DNA of 64,000 bases. Origin: Echria macrotheca. Its lineage: Eukaryota > Ascomycota > Sordariomycetes > Sordariales > Schizotheciaceae. Of the stretch, positions 11,292 to 20,346 are shown one piece after another. A program made the position numbers and the translations under genes. The first letter of the stretch is position 1, and the number at the start of each line of letters is the position of its first letter. The stretch covers positions 1,736,001 through 1,800,000 of the forward strand of contig MU839831.1 in assembly GCA_030411725.1 (NCBI GenBank). The letters are read 5' to 3'. The notes beneath the pieces are model-generated. The model made no database searches, had not been told where the DNA came from, and was given only the letters and a program-made list of their open reading frames with translations.

Positions 11292-14200
11292 CTACAATGT
11301 CCTCTTCTCCCGAATCTCCTCAATGGCCTGGATCTGGTCGCCCTGTCGGAAATCCTGCCAGTCCGAGTCGAACATGATGCCGCACTCGGACCCCTTCTTG
11401 ATCTCATTCGCCTCCTTCTTACCCTGCTTGAGACTCTCCATAGTACCTATAGGGTGGTGGTTGGTTCACGTTAGCCCATCCGATTGATCAAAATGAGAAA
11501 CGACAAAAAAAAAAAAAAAACCTACCCTCAAAGATCTGCTCCCCACCCCTCATAACCCGCACCTTCGCCTGCCTCGTAATCTGCCCATTCCTCACCTTGC
11601 ACCCGGCCACATTCTTATAAACACGCCCCTTGACGTTGATGGGAAACACCTGCAGGATCTCGGCCTCGGCGACCACCTTGACGACGATCTTGGGCGCCAA
11701 CAACGACGCCAGCACGTCGCGCACCTCCTCGGTCAGGTGGTAGATCACATTGTGCTCCAGGATCTTGACGCCCTGCGCATCCGCCAGGCTCTTGATGTGC
11801 GCCGGCACGGGCAAGTTGAAGTTGAGGATGGTGCTGCCCGAGACGGCGGCGTGCTCGACGTCCCACTCTGTGATCTGGCCCGTCGTCGACTGCAGGACGC
11901 GCGGTCGTACCTCGTTGTTGCCCTGCTCCAGGACGGCAGCACACACGGCTTCGACCGATCCGTGCACGTCGCCTTTGATGGTGAAGTTGACCGTCTTGAT
12001 CCCGGAGGAGGCGTCGCTGCTCTCAGCTTCCTCAACGCCGAAGCGACTTCGCATTTCTCCTCGGCGCTTGCCGGTTGTCTGGTCCTCGGCTGCGGCGTCA
12101 GTAGCGGCCTTTTCGCGACGGTCTTGCTCCAGTTGCGTCTGCTGCGCAACCGAATCATGCCGTTCCTTGATCTCCTCTCTGTAGCTGATGGCTACCTTTG
12201 CTCGGTCTTCAGTAGGCGCCTGGAGGACCTGGTCACCGGCATCGGGTAGGTCTTTCCACCCCAGAATCTCTACCGCTGTGCCTGGTGGTGCGCTCTCCAG
12301 CTCCTCGCCTGCTTCGTTCCGCAGCGTACGAACCTTGGCAAAAGCGGTACCAGCAATAATGAAGTCGCCGACCCGTAGAGTTCCCCGCTTGATCAAAACG
12401 GTGGCGGCGCGGCCGACTGGTTTGATGCTAGACTCCAACACCCAGCCCTCGGCCATGCCATCCGTCTCGGCCCGGATATCCAGCATCTCGGCGAGCAGGA
12501 GAATATTCTCCTCCAGATCGTCCATGCCCTGGCCAGTCTTGCCACTGACGCAGACAGACTGTACGTCACCGCCATAGTCTTCAAGCTCGACACCGTGCTT
12601 CGCAAGGTCTGATTTGACACGCTCTATGTTTGCCGAGTCTTTGTCAATCTTGTTGATGGCCACGATGATGGGTACCTTGGCAGCCTGAGCGTGCTTCAGA
12701 GCCTCAAGAGTCTGTGGTTTGACGCTGTCGTCCGCAGCGACCACGAGAATGACAATATCCGTGACGTTGGCGCCGCGTTGCCGCATCGTGAGGAAGGCCG
12801 CGTGGCCAGGAGTGTCGAGAAAAGTAATTTGTTTGCCCGAAGACATCTGTACCGAGAAAGCACCGATGTGCTGTGTAATGCCGCCGTGCTCCTGCGACAC
12901 GATCGACGACTTGCGCAAGTAATCCAGGAGAGTGGTTTTGCCGTGGTCGACATGCCCCATGATGGTGACAACCGGAGGTCTCGGAGGGACCGTCGAGGGA
13001 TCTTCGGCCGGAGGTCTCGGCTTGAGATCTTCGCCCTCACCAGTCGCTACCGTTGGGTTAAATCCATATTCCAAGGCAACGAGACCAGCCGTTTCGCCGG
13101 TAAAAATACTGTCCTTGCTGATATCTTCGAATCCAAGCTCGCCCAGTTGGCGAAGAAACAGATCCGGTTCCACGCCGAGCGCGGTCCCGAGGTTTGTTAC
13201 GCTGATAAGCTCTGGAAGAAGAATCGGAGTTGGCTCGTTCAGCCTTTCCCTCTCCAGCCTCGCCTTTTCCTCTCTCCGTGCTAATCGTTGCCGGCGGCGC
13301 TCCTCGTACTCGTCTGGGTCGAAATCGTCATCCTCGTCGTCCCTACCCCGGTCCCTGCCTCCGCTTCGTTTGGCCTTCCTAGAGCTTTCTTCTATTTCCT
13401 GCATCCTGCGCCGTTCACGTTCCTTCTTCCTCTTCGCCCAATCGTCCTGAGGGTTGGTATATGTCTGCGGCGAGGGTTCTGGCACGTATCTGGCAGGTTC
13501 TGCAGACCACACATCCTTCCTGGAACTCTTTTTCGTGACGTAGTCAGCCGCCCAGTCCCATTCGGGCGAGATCGAATCGTCGAGCCCTGCCGCGTTCTTC
13601 TTCTTTTTCTTCTTCCCAGGTTCGGCAGACCCTACCGCAGCCTCCAGTGCACCCCAACCGGTCGATTTGGTAGACGTGCCCAAGTCTTGGCGTCTGCTGT
13701 CGCCCAGTGATGCCGTAGCATCCAACGCGCTCCAGCGCGATGAGTTCGTAGATGTCTGTGGGCGCAATTCTTGGCGTCTGCTGGTGCTCCGTGAATTTCT
13801 CCGACTGCTATCCCTTTCCTCGGCCCAGTCCCAAAAGGAATCCTTGCCAATCTTCGGGCGGACCGGCGCTTCTGTCGACCGCATGAGCGATGCGAGACCG
13901 TTGCGAGGTTCCAAGGGTTCGGGCTCGTTACGAGGTTTTATGGGTGCGAGCTCGTCCAGCGGACCACGCCTAGCAGGGCGTATGCCTCGCCCTAGTCCCC
14001 AAGAGTCATCGCGTGGAGGACGCCTTCTCGGAGAATCTGGCGTATTTGTCTTGTTGAAGCCGCTGACGGGGTCGGAGCCCAGGGGGGGTAGCCGTCCTAT
14101 CGGTCCAAATGCTCTCTTCTTCCCAAGACCGTTGGGAAGGCCTTCTTTCGCTTCATCTTTCAGGGCTACGCCCTCCGAATAGGCGCGCAGGGAAAATCCG

Positions 14201-14331
14201 GTCGGGCGCTGTCTAGACCGGTAGAGCAAGCAAAGGGCAGGTCGCCTCGGTCGCTGTTCCGATGTCAGCACACCAATTAATCTAGCATGACGGGACCATC
14301 TACTCACTTGCCATATTCCACCCCGTATCAT
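11292..14331 (-). CDS. IFM1: Mitochondrial translation initiation factor IF-2
   Basis: A main exon (to 11526) plus a last exon 11446-11292, joined across a 79-nt intron (11447-11525) holding a long T-run on the coding strand. The product is 986 residues, or 968 if an optional in-frame intron 14254-14307 is spliced. mtIF2 is the GTPase that places initiator tRNA on the mitochondrial small subunit. After an Arg-rich presequence and about 350 residues of Ser/Arg-rich linker comes the G domain: GHVDHGKTT (about 457), DTPGHAAF (about 505) and NKID (about 559). Domain II, the IF2 core and the C-terminal domain follow, ending with the short exon (CGIMFDSDWQDFRQGD). Reading can extend upstream only through non-ATG codons, so the start is ATG 14331. 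The gene is divergent from the unknown membrane-protein gene. Confidence 0.94.
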
Positions 14332-14796
14332 CTTGAAATTCGAGGTAGCATAGCGCCTCGCGGGTAACAAGGGCGAAACTGAAGAGTCGTCGGCGAGTTG
14401 CGGGTCGTCGGTCGCGTCACCAAAATTTCGCCGGCATCGAGAACTTGCCGGAACATTATCTGCTGATAAGAGCTAGAGGATACGATAAGAAAAGAAGGGT
14501 TAGGGTTATGTACTGCGGAGCAAGGCACCCCTGCATGCGATCCGTTGGCCTCAAGTTTCGATGTCTTGAAATCGAAGAGCTCCATCTCAATCTCACTTTT
14601 CATTCCCATTCGCAGAGGTCAATTGCTCCTTTTTCTTGCGACCCGTAATATCCGATAATCTTGTGAGATCCGCCACATTTGTCATGTCATAGCCGTGATT
14701 CTTCTTATCGTTCTTAAGAAATCACCAACGCTTCATCAGACACTTCATCATCATCATCATCACCACCACCACACTACAGCCAAACTCCCGTTCACA
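14332..14796. other. Divergent promoter between IFM1 and the unknown membrane-protein gene
   Basis: 465 bp between two divergent starts. It includes a CAT/CAC trinucleotide run just upstream of ATG 14797, probably within that gene's leader. Nothing else is supported. Confidence 0.5.
14746..14772. repeat. (CAT)5(CAC)4 trinucleotide run
   Basis: Five CAT units followed by four CAC units, 24 nt upstream of a start codon. It probably lies in the 5' leader of the downstream gene. Confidence 0.9.
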
Positions 14797-15885
14797 ATGG
14801 CACCCAAAAAGCGCCATGGCGCATCCTCATCACCCTCACCCTCCGCCAGCAGCTCGACTTCAACATCCCTTCTTCCCAAGCCCTTCCACGCGGCGCCGAC
14901 ATCCCTCACCCCCTTCACCACCCACCTCAACAAGAAGCACATCTACATCGCGCACGTGGACCCGCGCCCGGCAACCTTCAAGCGCAAGATCTTCCTCGTC
15001 CCCTGCGCCATGAACCTCGCCGTCGCCCTGATCTTCGCCTGGCGCGCCTACACCATCATACCCTACTACCTGCTCCTCCTCTCGAGCACCTTCAGCGGCA
15101 TCCCCAACGAGTACACCTTCCGCGCCGCCGACCTCTCCTACTTCGAGCTGGCACGGCTCGTCCTCGGCCGCGCGCTGACCATGATGATCGATTTTGTGCT
15201 CTGCGTCTTCGTCTGGCCCTGGCCGTGGGAATTCGTCGCCGGTGCCGGCGGGCGCGGCAGCCCGCTCGGCTGGCGGTGGATCGTCGGGTTCCGGGACAAG
15301 GAGATATACGTCCGTCGCAGCCGGGCTTGGGATTCCGGGATCCAGGACCAGCTGTTTGGACTCGGCGGGAAGGGAGCCGCTTCTCAACTAGAGGGGAGCG
15401 AGTTCTGGAGCAAGGTGCGCGAGGCGACGAATCCGATGCTGCTGCAGCAGAAAACCGGATACCTCCTCATGAACGCGTCGTGGGATTTGGACTGGGATGC
15501 CATGGTTCTGGCCACTTCGCTGGTGGATAGCGGGAAGATGAAGCTGGACCAGTTTAGGGACCCGGTTGTGTTGCTGCACACGGAGAAGCACGGGTGGATC
15601 ACGATTCAGTCCGAGCTGGGGGAGACGGCTGGGGAGGAAGAAAGAAGGAAGCAGGTGTTTGCCTTCCGCGACGCGCTGGCGCAGATGGGCAAGGAGGATC
15701 TGTTCTTCCGGTGGATCGAGATTGTGCAGTTTGAGAGCTCCAAAGCAGGGGGCTTCGGCGTGGAGAGGCAGCACGAGGTGGCGGTCCAAATCCGGGAGCT
15801 GTTCGAGAGGAACGGTGTGGACTTTGACGCCGTCTGGAACGAGGTAATCGCTAATAGCGCAAGCGGCAAGTACTCGGAAGATTAG
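14797..15885 (+). CDS. Conserved-looking membrane protein of unknown function
   Basis: Single exon, 362 residues; I do not recognise a named family. The N-terminus is a Ser/Pro/Thr-rich basic leader (about 45 residues). HIYIAHVDPRPATFKRKIF then leads into hydrophobic segments at about 65-100 (VPCAMNLAVALIFAWRAYTI and following) and about 125-150 (MMIDFVLCVFVWPWPW). The C-terminal 200 residues are soluble and mixed-charge, with many Trp. This suggests an organelle or ER membrane protein with a cytosolic C-terminal domain. The ATG at 14797 follows a pyrimidine/CA-rich leader; further upstream the frame opens only with a non-ATG codon. The long frame, lack of introns and high GC at third positions argue that it is real. 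Confidence 0.82.
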   Translation: MAPKKRHGASSSPSPSASSSTSTSLLPKPFHAAPTSLTPFTTHLNKKHIYIAHVDPRPATFKRKIFLVPCAMNLAVALIFAWRAYTIIPYYLLLLSSTFSGIPNEYTFRAADLSYFELARLVLGRALTMMIDFVLCVFVWPWPWEFVAGAGGRGSPLGWRWIVGFRDKEIYVRRSRAWDSGIQDQLFGLGGKGAASQLEGSEFWSKVREATNPMLLQQKTGYLLMNASWDLDWDAMVLATSLVDSGKMKLDQFRDPVVLLHTEKHGWITIQSELGETAGEEERRKQVFAFRDALAQMGKEDLFFRWIEIVQFESSKAGGFGVERQHEVAVQIRELFERNGVDFDAVWNEVIANSASGKYSED

Positions 15886-16043
15886 AGACCCTTAAAAGTA
15901 CATAGAATTCGGCGCATATGCCAGATATATATCCTCACATCGATATGCAACTTTACAACGGCTGGTGGAAACTCTGACAATGTACGCGACGCAATGCGGC
16001 CAAGCCGCTCGATGAGCGAGTCCTAAATCCTATCAAGTACACT

Positions 16044-16929
16044 TCATTTCTTCCCCTTCTTTTTCTGGGGCCCAAGGGCCGCCTCGCGCCTCTTGGCCTC
16101 CCTAGCCTCGATCTCCTTCCTCTTCTCTGCTTCCAGCGCCTCGCGCTCTTCCTTCTCGGCCTACAAGCATGGTTAGAAAACGAAGAAAGACGCAACGGGG
16201 GTAACATACCTGTTTTCGTGCCGCCTCGGCCTCTCGCTTCTCGCGAATGAGTCTCAGGCGAGCCAGGTCGGCCTTGGCCTCGTCGGTCTTGCCGGCCTCG
16301 TGAAGCTTCATATACCTCTCCTTGGCCTGCGCAGCCTCCATAGACTCGCGCTCGCGCCGGCTCTGTGGCGTGCTGCTGACCTTGAGATCCTTAACACCCT
16401 CGGCGGCCTCGTCGACGGCAGATTTAGCGGGAGCTTTGGTCTGGTTGCGCGCGGCGCGCGAGTGGTTCGGGTTGGCGGGCATGGGCGCGTCATCGCTGTC
16501 CTCGTCCGAGTCGCTGGGCGGCAGGTCGCCGACCTGGACGGCCGCCGCCTTGGCGCGGGCGGCGGCCGCTTCCTTCTTTGCCTTCTTCTCCTTCTTGCGG
16601 TCCTCGCGGCTCAGCGCGACGGTCCCCGAGGGGCCGGCCGCGGGTTCGTCGTCGGAATCCTCCTCCTCGTCGGAGTCCTCTTCTTCTTCCGAGGACGCGT
16701 CGGAATCGTCCTCGTCCTTCTTCTTGCGCGCGTCGGCGCTCCACATGCTGATCTCATTGCCATCGGCATCGAGGGGTCGAAGGTCACGGGAGAAATGCTT
16801 GCCACCTGGTTTGCTTTGTTAGTGTGACGAGGTGGAATCGGTGGTTGGAGGGGACATACCTCCTCGAGTGTACTTCTTGAACTTGCCACCTCGGCCTCGA
16901 GAGTTTGCTCCAGGACGATCACCGGCCAT
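16044..16929 (-). CDS. PP28 / PDAP1-family acid- and heat-stable phosphoprotein
   Basis: Three exons: 16929-16860, 16805-16210, 16160-16044; introns of 54 and 49 nt (260 residues). The C-terminal third carries the casein-kinase-substrate PP28 signature: LKVSSTPQSRRERE, then AAQAKERYMKLHEAGKTDEA and KADLARLRLIREKREAEAARKQ, ending in a Lys/Glu-rich tail. The N-terminus (MAGDRPGANSRGRGGKFKKY) is an RG-rich basic segment, and KHFSRDLRPLDADGNEISMW precedes a strongly acidic Ser/Asp/Glu tract that offers many CK2-type sites. The human member is PDAP1; fungal members are little studied. The whole chain is likely disordered apart from a long charged helix. Confidence 0.9.
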
Positions 16930-18045
16930 TTTGTGTTTTGAATGGATGCCGACTGTAAACGGTACTTGAGTGAGGGGTTGAAGCGCGGGGTGAAAGCTGT
17001 CGATGGCGGGGCAATTGAGTAGAGGTGAAGATTCGAGTGCGCTGGAATCGAGTTCTTGTGCGGACACCCTGGGCTTTATACCTTTGAAATCGCCTGTAAA
17101 GAGAGTTCGTGCCGCGCAGTAGAGAAACACCGGCTAGGGAACGAAAGAGTAGCGCAAGAACCGTCGCAAAACGATGGGATGACTACGGAGGAAGAGGGGC
17201 TTAAAAGGGACTACTTCTTGCAGGCGCGGCACTGTCGCATCGACCTGCCCCGCCGTGGGGCCGCTGGTCGCTTGGCCATTTGACTCATTTGGGTTTGGGG
17301 CGTGGCTAGATTTTGCTATCACATGATTGGCTGAATGTTGAGCAGCATGTGGGTCCTGCAACCACCAGTCCTTTAAAATTTGGAACGTCAGCTCCGTCTT
17401 CTCTTCCTCTTCTTCTTTTTTCTCCATCATTCATAAAACAACAATTCCTTCATATTCACTCTGGTTTCCGTCCTACAATGATATTCTAGAGGGGAAATTG
17501 GAGGATAGACTGACGCTTTTTTTCTTGCACTTACCCTCTGTCTCCGTTACACCATCGGGGAGCAGAGAAATTATTTGCATGATACATCTGATCCTACGGG
17601 ATATAATCTTTGCGAGAGATACGAGTGCGTCCCGCGGCGGCATATCGCGAGGGTTGCATCGGACATTCGGTGCTTGACTGTTTTCTCAACTGATAAGCCT
17701 CGTACGTTTCACGGTCGTGACATGTCTGTTTGTGCACACTTCGAGAAGAAAGAGCCTGGTAGTCAACGGCCTGGCGACGTTTTTCCATTCATCTTTGTCC
17801 CCATGTCGTTCTTGAGAGTCGGAGTTCCTTCAACAGCTTTGTTCCGGCCCGATCATAAACTCCAACAATGACTTTATATCAAGCCCAACCCAGCACGCCC
17901 CACGACCAGTCGGTGTTGGAAAATGACTAAAAGAGCAGAATCCCCATGGTTCCCTTGCCTTTTGTTGGTTCATCATCCTACTGTCATTTGTCGAGTTTTC
18001 ATCACGAAGCTCTACAAGTACAACTGACACCAGTACCGAAACCCA
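16930..18045. other. Divergent promoter region between the PP28 gene and the 183-residue protein
   Basis: About 1.1 kb without credible coding sequence. A perfect TGACTCA (consensus for Gcn4/CPC1-type bZIP factors) lies at 17281-17287, about 350 bp upstream of the PP28 start. An inverted CCAAT (ATTGG) lies at 17326-17330. Both could occur by chance; promoter use is inferred. Confidence 0.4.
17281..17287. promoter_or_regulatory. TGACTCA bZIP (Gcn4/CPC1-type) site
   Basis: An exact heptamer in the divergent intergenic region upstream of the PP28-family gene. The consensus is that of general amino-acid-control bZIP factors. Function is inferred only. Confidence 0.3.
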
Positions 18046-18597
18046 ATGGCAGCAGCGGGCGGTATGTCAGCCAACGACGTAGAGGAAGACGAGGTCCTCC
18101 TCTTCCCAGAGTCGTACAACGCCAACACAACCAGCCAAAAGCCATGGGACATCCGCTTCGATGCCGGCCTCCAGTTCGTCCCCTCCCTGCCCTTCCTCCG
18201 CCTCGCGTTCCCCGACATCGAACCAGACCCCAAGGTCATCCGCCTCCCCTCCCGCCTCCTCCGCAGCAAACGAGGCGATCTCGAGCTCGCCCAGGCGCGT
18301 CTCTACAAGCTATTTCAAGATTGCGAATGGATCAATCGCGGCGCGCTGACCGAGCTCAGCGCCGACCGGCCGTGTTCCTCCTCGCTCTTCTTCCGCAGCC
18401 AGTTGGACATGTTTCGTTTTATCGACGAGCAGATTGAGCTGTACCTACTACTTGGTGCGGGCGATGAGAGTGAGAGAAAGCGCCGGCGCAATGCTGCCCG
18501 GCGGCAGGCGCTGAGCGTTGTGTTTAGCGCTTTTCGTAGCTTCTTTGCAGTTTGGGGGAGGCCTGCCGGGATGGACTATGTTGTTGCTCATCCTTGA
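18046..18597 (+). CDS. Unknown protein, 183 residues
   Basis: Single exon starting at ATG 18046. I do not recognise the family. Composition is globular: an acidic start (ANDVEEDEVLLFPESYNA), then alternating hydrophobic and charged segments (FVPSLPFLRLAFPDIEPDPK; DLELAQARLYKLFQDCEW), a probable helix FRFIDEQIELYLLLGA and a basic patch ERKRRRNAARRQ. No signal peptide or membrane span is apparent. Strong GC bias at third positions and few alternative frames support coding. The gene is divergent from the PP28 gene. Confidence 0.75.
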   Translation: MAAAGGMSANDVEEDEVLLFPESYNANTTSQKPWDIRFDAGLQFVPSLPFLRLAFPDIEPDPKVIRLPSRLLRSKRGDLELAQARLYKLFQDCEWINRGALTELSADRPCSSSLFFRSQLDMFRFIDEQIELYLLLGAGDESERKRRRNAARRQALSVVFSAFRSFFAVWGRPAGMDYVVAHP

Positions 18598-19215
18598 CTC
18601 CTTGACTTAACTATGTGGGGCCTGAAAACCCAAGGTAATTAATAAGAAGGTAAGTACCTGCTTTGTCGTCGTCCCTAAGGTATGGACCCCGAGACATGCT
18701 CCCAAAGGCAAATCCATCCAGGCATGTGTGGATGTGTACCGGGAAAATAAAAACCAACCCCCGAATTCATAAACCTTCCTCTCCTTCTCATCCAGATCTG
18801 TATCTTGCAAGTTGATGCGTGCAATCCAAGCCCATCTATTAGTCACCTCCTCCCTACCTGCGCAAAACCGGAAACAGTCTATCTCGGATAGCTCCCAGAT
18901 GGCCAACTCTCCTGCCCAAGGATGACGAGTACACACATCCACATGTGCTCCACGCAGAAAAGGCAGTCAAGACCGCCAACAATATTCTCATAGTATCTTC
19001 ACATTCGTCTACCTAGAGGATCCCTAATGCGCATGCATCATCATCCATCATGGTCACTGATGAGTGCCTCCCCTGGGTCTTTAACTGTGTAAAAGATAGC
19101 CGCCACAACGCGGAACCCCCAAAACAAAACAAATATTTGTTGACTCCAGCCACTGCCAAAAGATACCATGCATCCATCCCTAAAATGCAGCCCATGACAC
19201 CCGACCCATGCATAC

Positions 19216-19289
19216 CGCCCTGCGTATTCTGCAGGAGCACTTTGCGTATCGTGCTTGAAATCCCCTTATCTCGCCTATGCCGGCCAACC
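19216..19289 (+). repeat. Left terminal inverted repeat of the MITE-like element
   Basis: The arm starts with CGCCCTGCG and ends with GCCAACC; its reverse complement recurs at 19808-19880. Confidence 0.85.
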
Positions 19290-19807
19290 ACCCTACAGCC
19301 GGCCTTGGCCAGCGCCAGCGTAGGCGCGCAGTCGACCCCTCTGTGGCTGACCGCCGGCCTCGCAGCGCTCCCTCGCTGGCGCCGCAATTAAAGCCATCGC
19401 CAGGTACACAACTACAAACTAGAACTATCATCACTGCAAAGACCATGGTGTTGAAGATAGCTCAATTGAACTATGTAGCCAGCCTACCCAATTTACCCTC
19501 CCCAACCTGCGCCGTAGCCCTGACCTGCCTGACCACCATGCCACGCCGCTGCTGAACCCGGACCCTGTGGGCGCAAGACCGCCTGTTGCTAACTGCCAGC
19601 GACAAAATACTACTGCGATTGCTGGGGAAGCTGTCCTCTGCTGTCCGGATACTGTACTATCTAGCCCTGACCCTAATACCGGAAAGCCCTACGCGTGCAA
19701 GCCATCTAATAGTTGGCGATGGCTTCAAGATAATGATCGGAAGGGCTTCAATTGAGCCACAGCCTTAGCCACGGCCTTGGGGGGGGGTGCGCGCCTGGTG
19801 CAGGCCG

Positions 19808-19880
19808 GGTTGGCTGACATAAGCGAGATAAGGGATTTCAAGCACGATACGCAAAGTGCTCCTGCAGAATACGCAGGGCG
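19808..19880 (-). repeat. Right terminal inverted repeat of the MITE-like element
   Basis: Reverse complement of the left arm. It differs by one missing base and three changes that are all transitions, clustered at the inner end. Confidence 0.85.
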
Positions 19881-20158
19881 ATGCATACACGCCCATTGTC
19901 TCAAAAAATGCTCCTTGCACGATACCTATACCCCTTTGCCCTTTCATGCCCCAAATGCACCTAAAACGCCCGAAGGACTTGTTGATAAAGCAGCCCAATA
20001 ATGTTTCGATCCCGTGAGGGTGTTTCGTCTACCCTTTATGATGCTGGTGGAGCCTCACGAAGCCCCAACCAGTACGATCCTCCATGCCGGAATCAGAGAA
20101 CAAGGGTCGTATGTCTTATACGCCAGCCAAGTCCTAAGGCCTCTCGGAAGTTGTTGAA

Positions 20159-20303
20159 CGCCGTAATTGAAGCCGTAACGTCGTGAATAGAGCTGTGAAC
20201 GCCGTGAATAGAGCCGTAACGTCGTGAGTAGAGTGAACGCCATGGTGAGAGCCATGAACACCATGGCGAGAGCCGTGAATGCCATGGCGAGAGCCGTGAA
20301 TGC
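20159..20303. repeat. Short tandem repeats (GTGAATAGAGCC-type and 21-bp CATGGCGAG-type units)
   Basis: Two related repeat phases sit side by side. At 20159-20240, units around GCCGTGAATAGAGC and GTAACGTCGTGA alternate. At 20241-20303 there are three consecutive 21-bp units beginning CATGG(C/T)GAGAGCC; the last two are identical. The array ends about 40 bp from the stop codon of the LRR-like gene. Confidence 0.85.
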
Positions 20304-20346
20304 CATTCCATGCTGAACCCCCAGCCTTACCGGCATCCCCTACTCT

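Larger units (their letters stand above)
19208..19888. mobile_element. MITE-like element: long terminal inverted repeats plus 8-bp target-site-like duplication
   Basis: Inverted arms lie at 19216-19289 and 19808-19880 (about 73 bp). They match along their length except for a one-base indel and three transitions near the inner end, and the inner sequence between them is about 520 bp. Each arm begins with CGCCCTGCG at the outer end. Immediately outside both arms is the same 8-bp direct repeat ATGCATAC (19208-19215 and 19881-19888), as expected of a target-site duplication. Eight-bp duplications are typical of hAT and some other cut-and-paste superfamilies, but the ends do not clearly match a known hAT terminus. 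No transposase frame is inside, so the element would be non-autonomous. Confidence 0.75.
18598..20346. other. Non-coding region with inverted-repeat element and tandem repeats
   Basis: About 1.75 kb between two convergent genes, with no credible coding sequence. It holds the 665-bp inverted-repeat element (19216-19880) and short tandem repeats (20159-20303), described separately. Confidence 0.6.

Noticed and set aside
12696..13284. Long antisense frames over IFM1
   Set aside because: These are shadows of the strongly biased mtIF2 coding strand, whose GTPase motifs identify the true frame.
19208..19888. Solo LTR interpretation of the repeat pair
   Set aside because: The two copies are inverted, not direct, and the flanking duplication is 8 bp, not the 4-6 bp of LTR elements.
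20159..20303. Possible CRISPR-like array
   Set aside because: Units are contiguous with no unique spacers, and the context is eukaryotic. These are simple tandem repeats.
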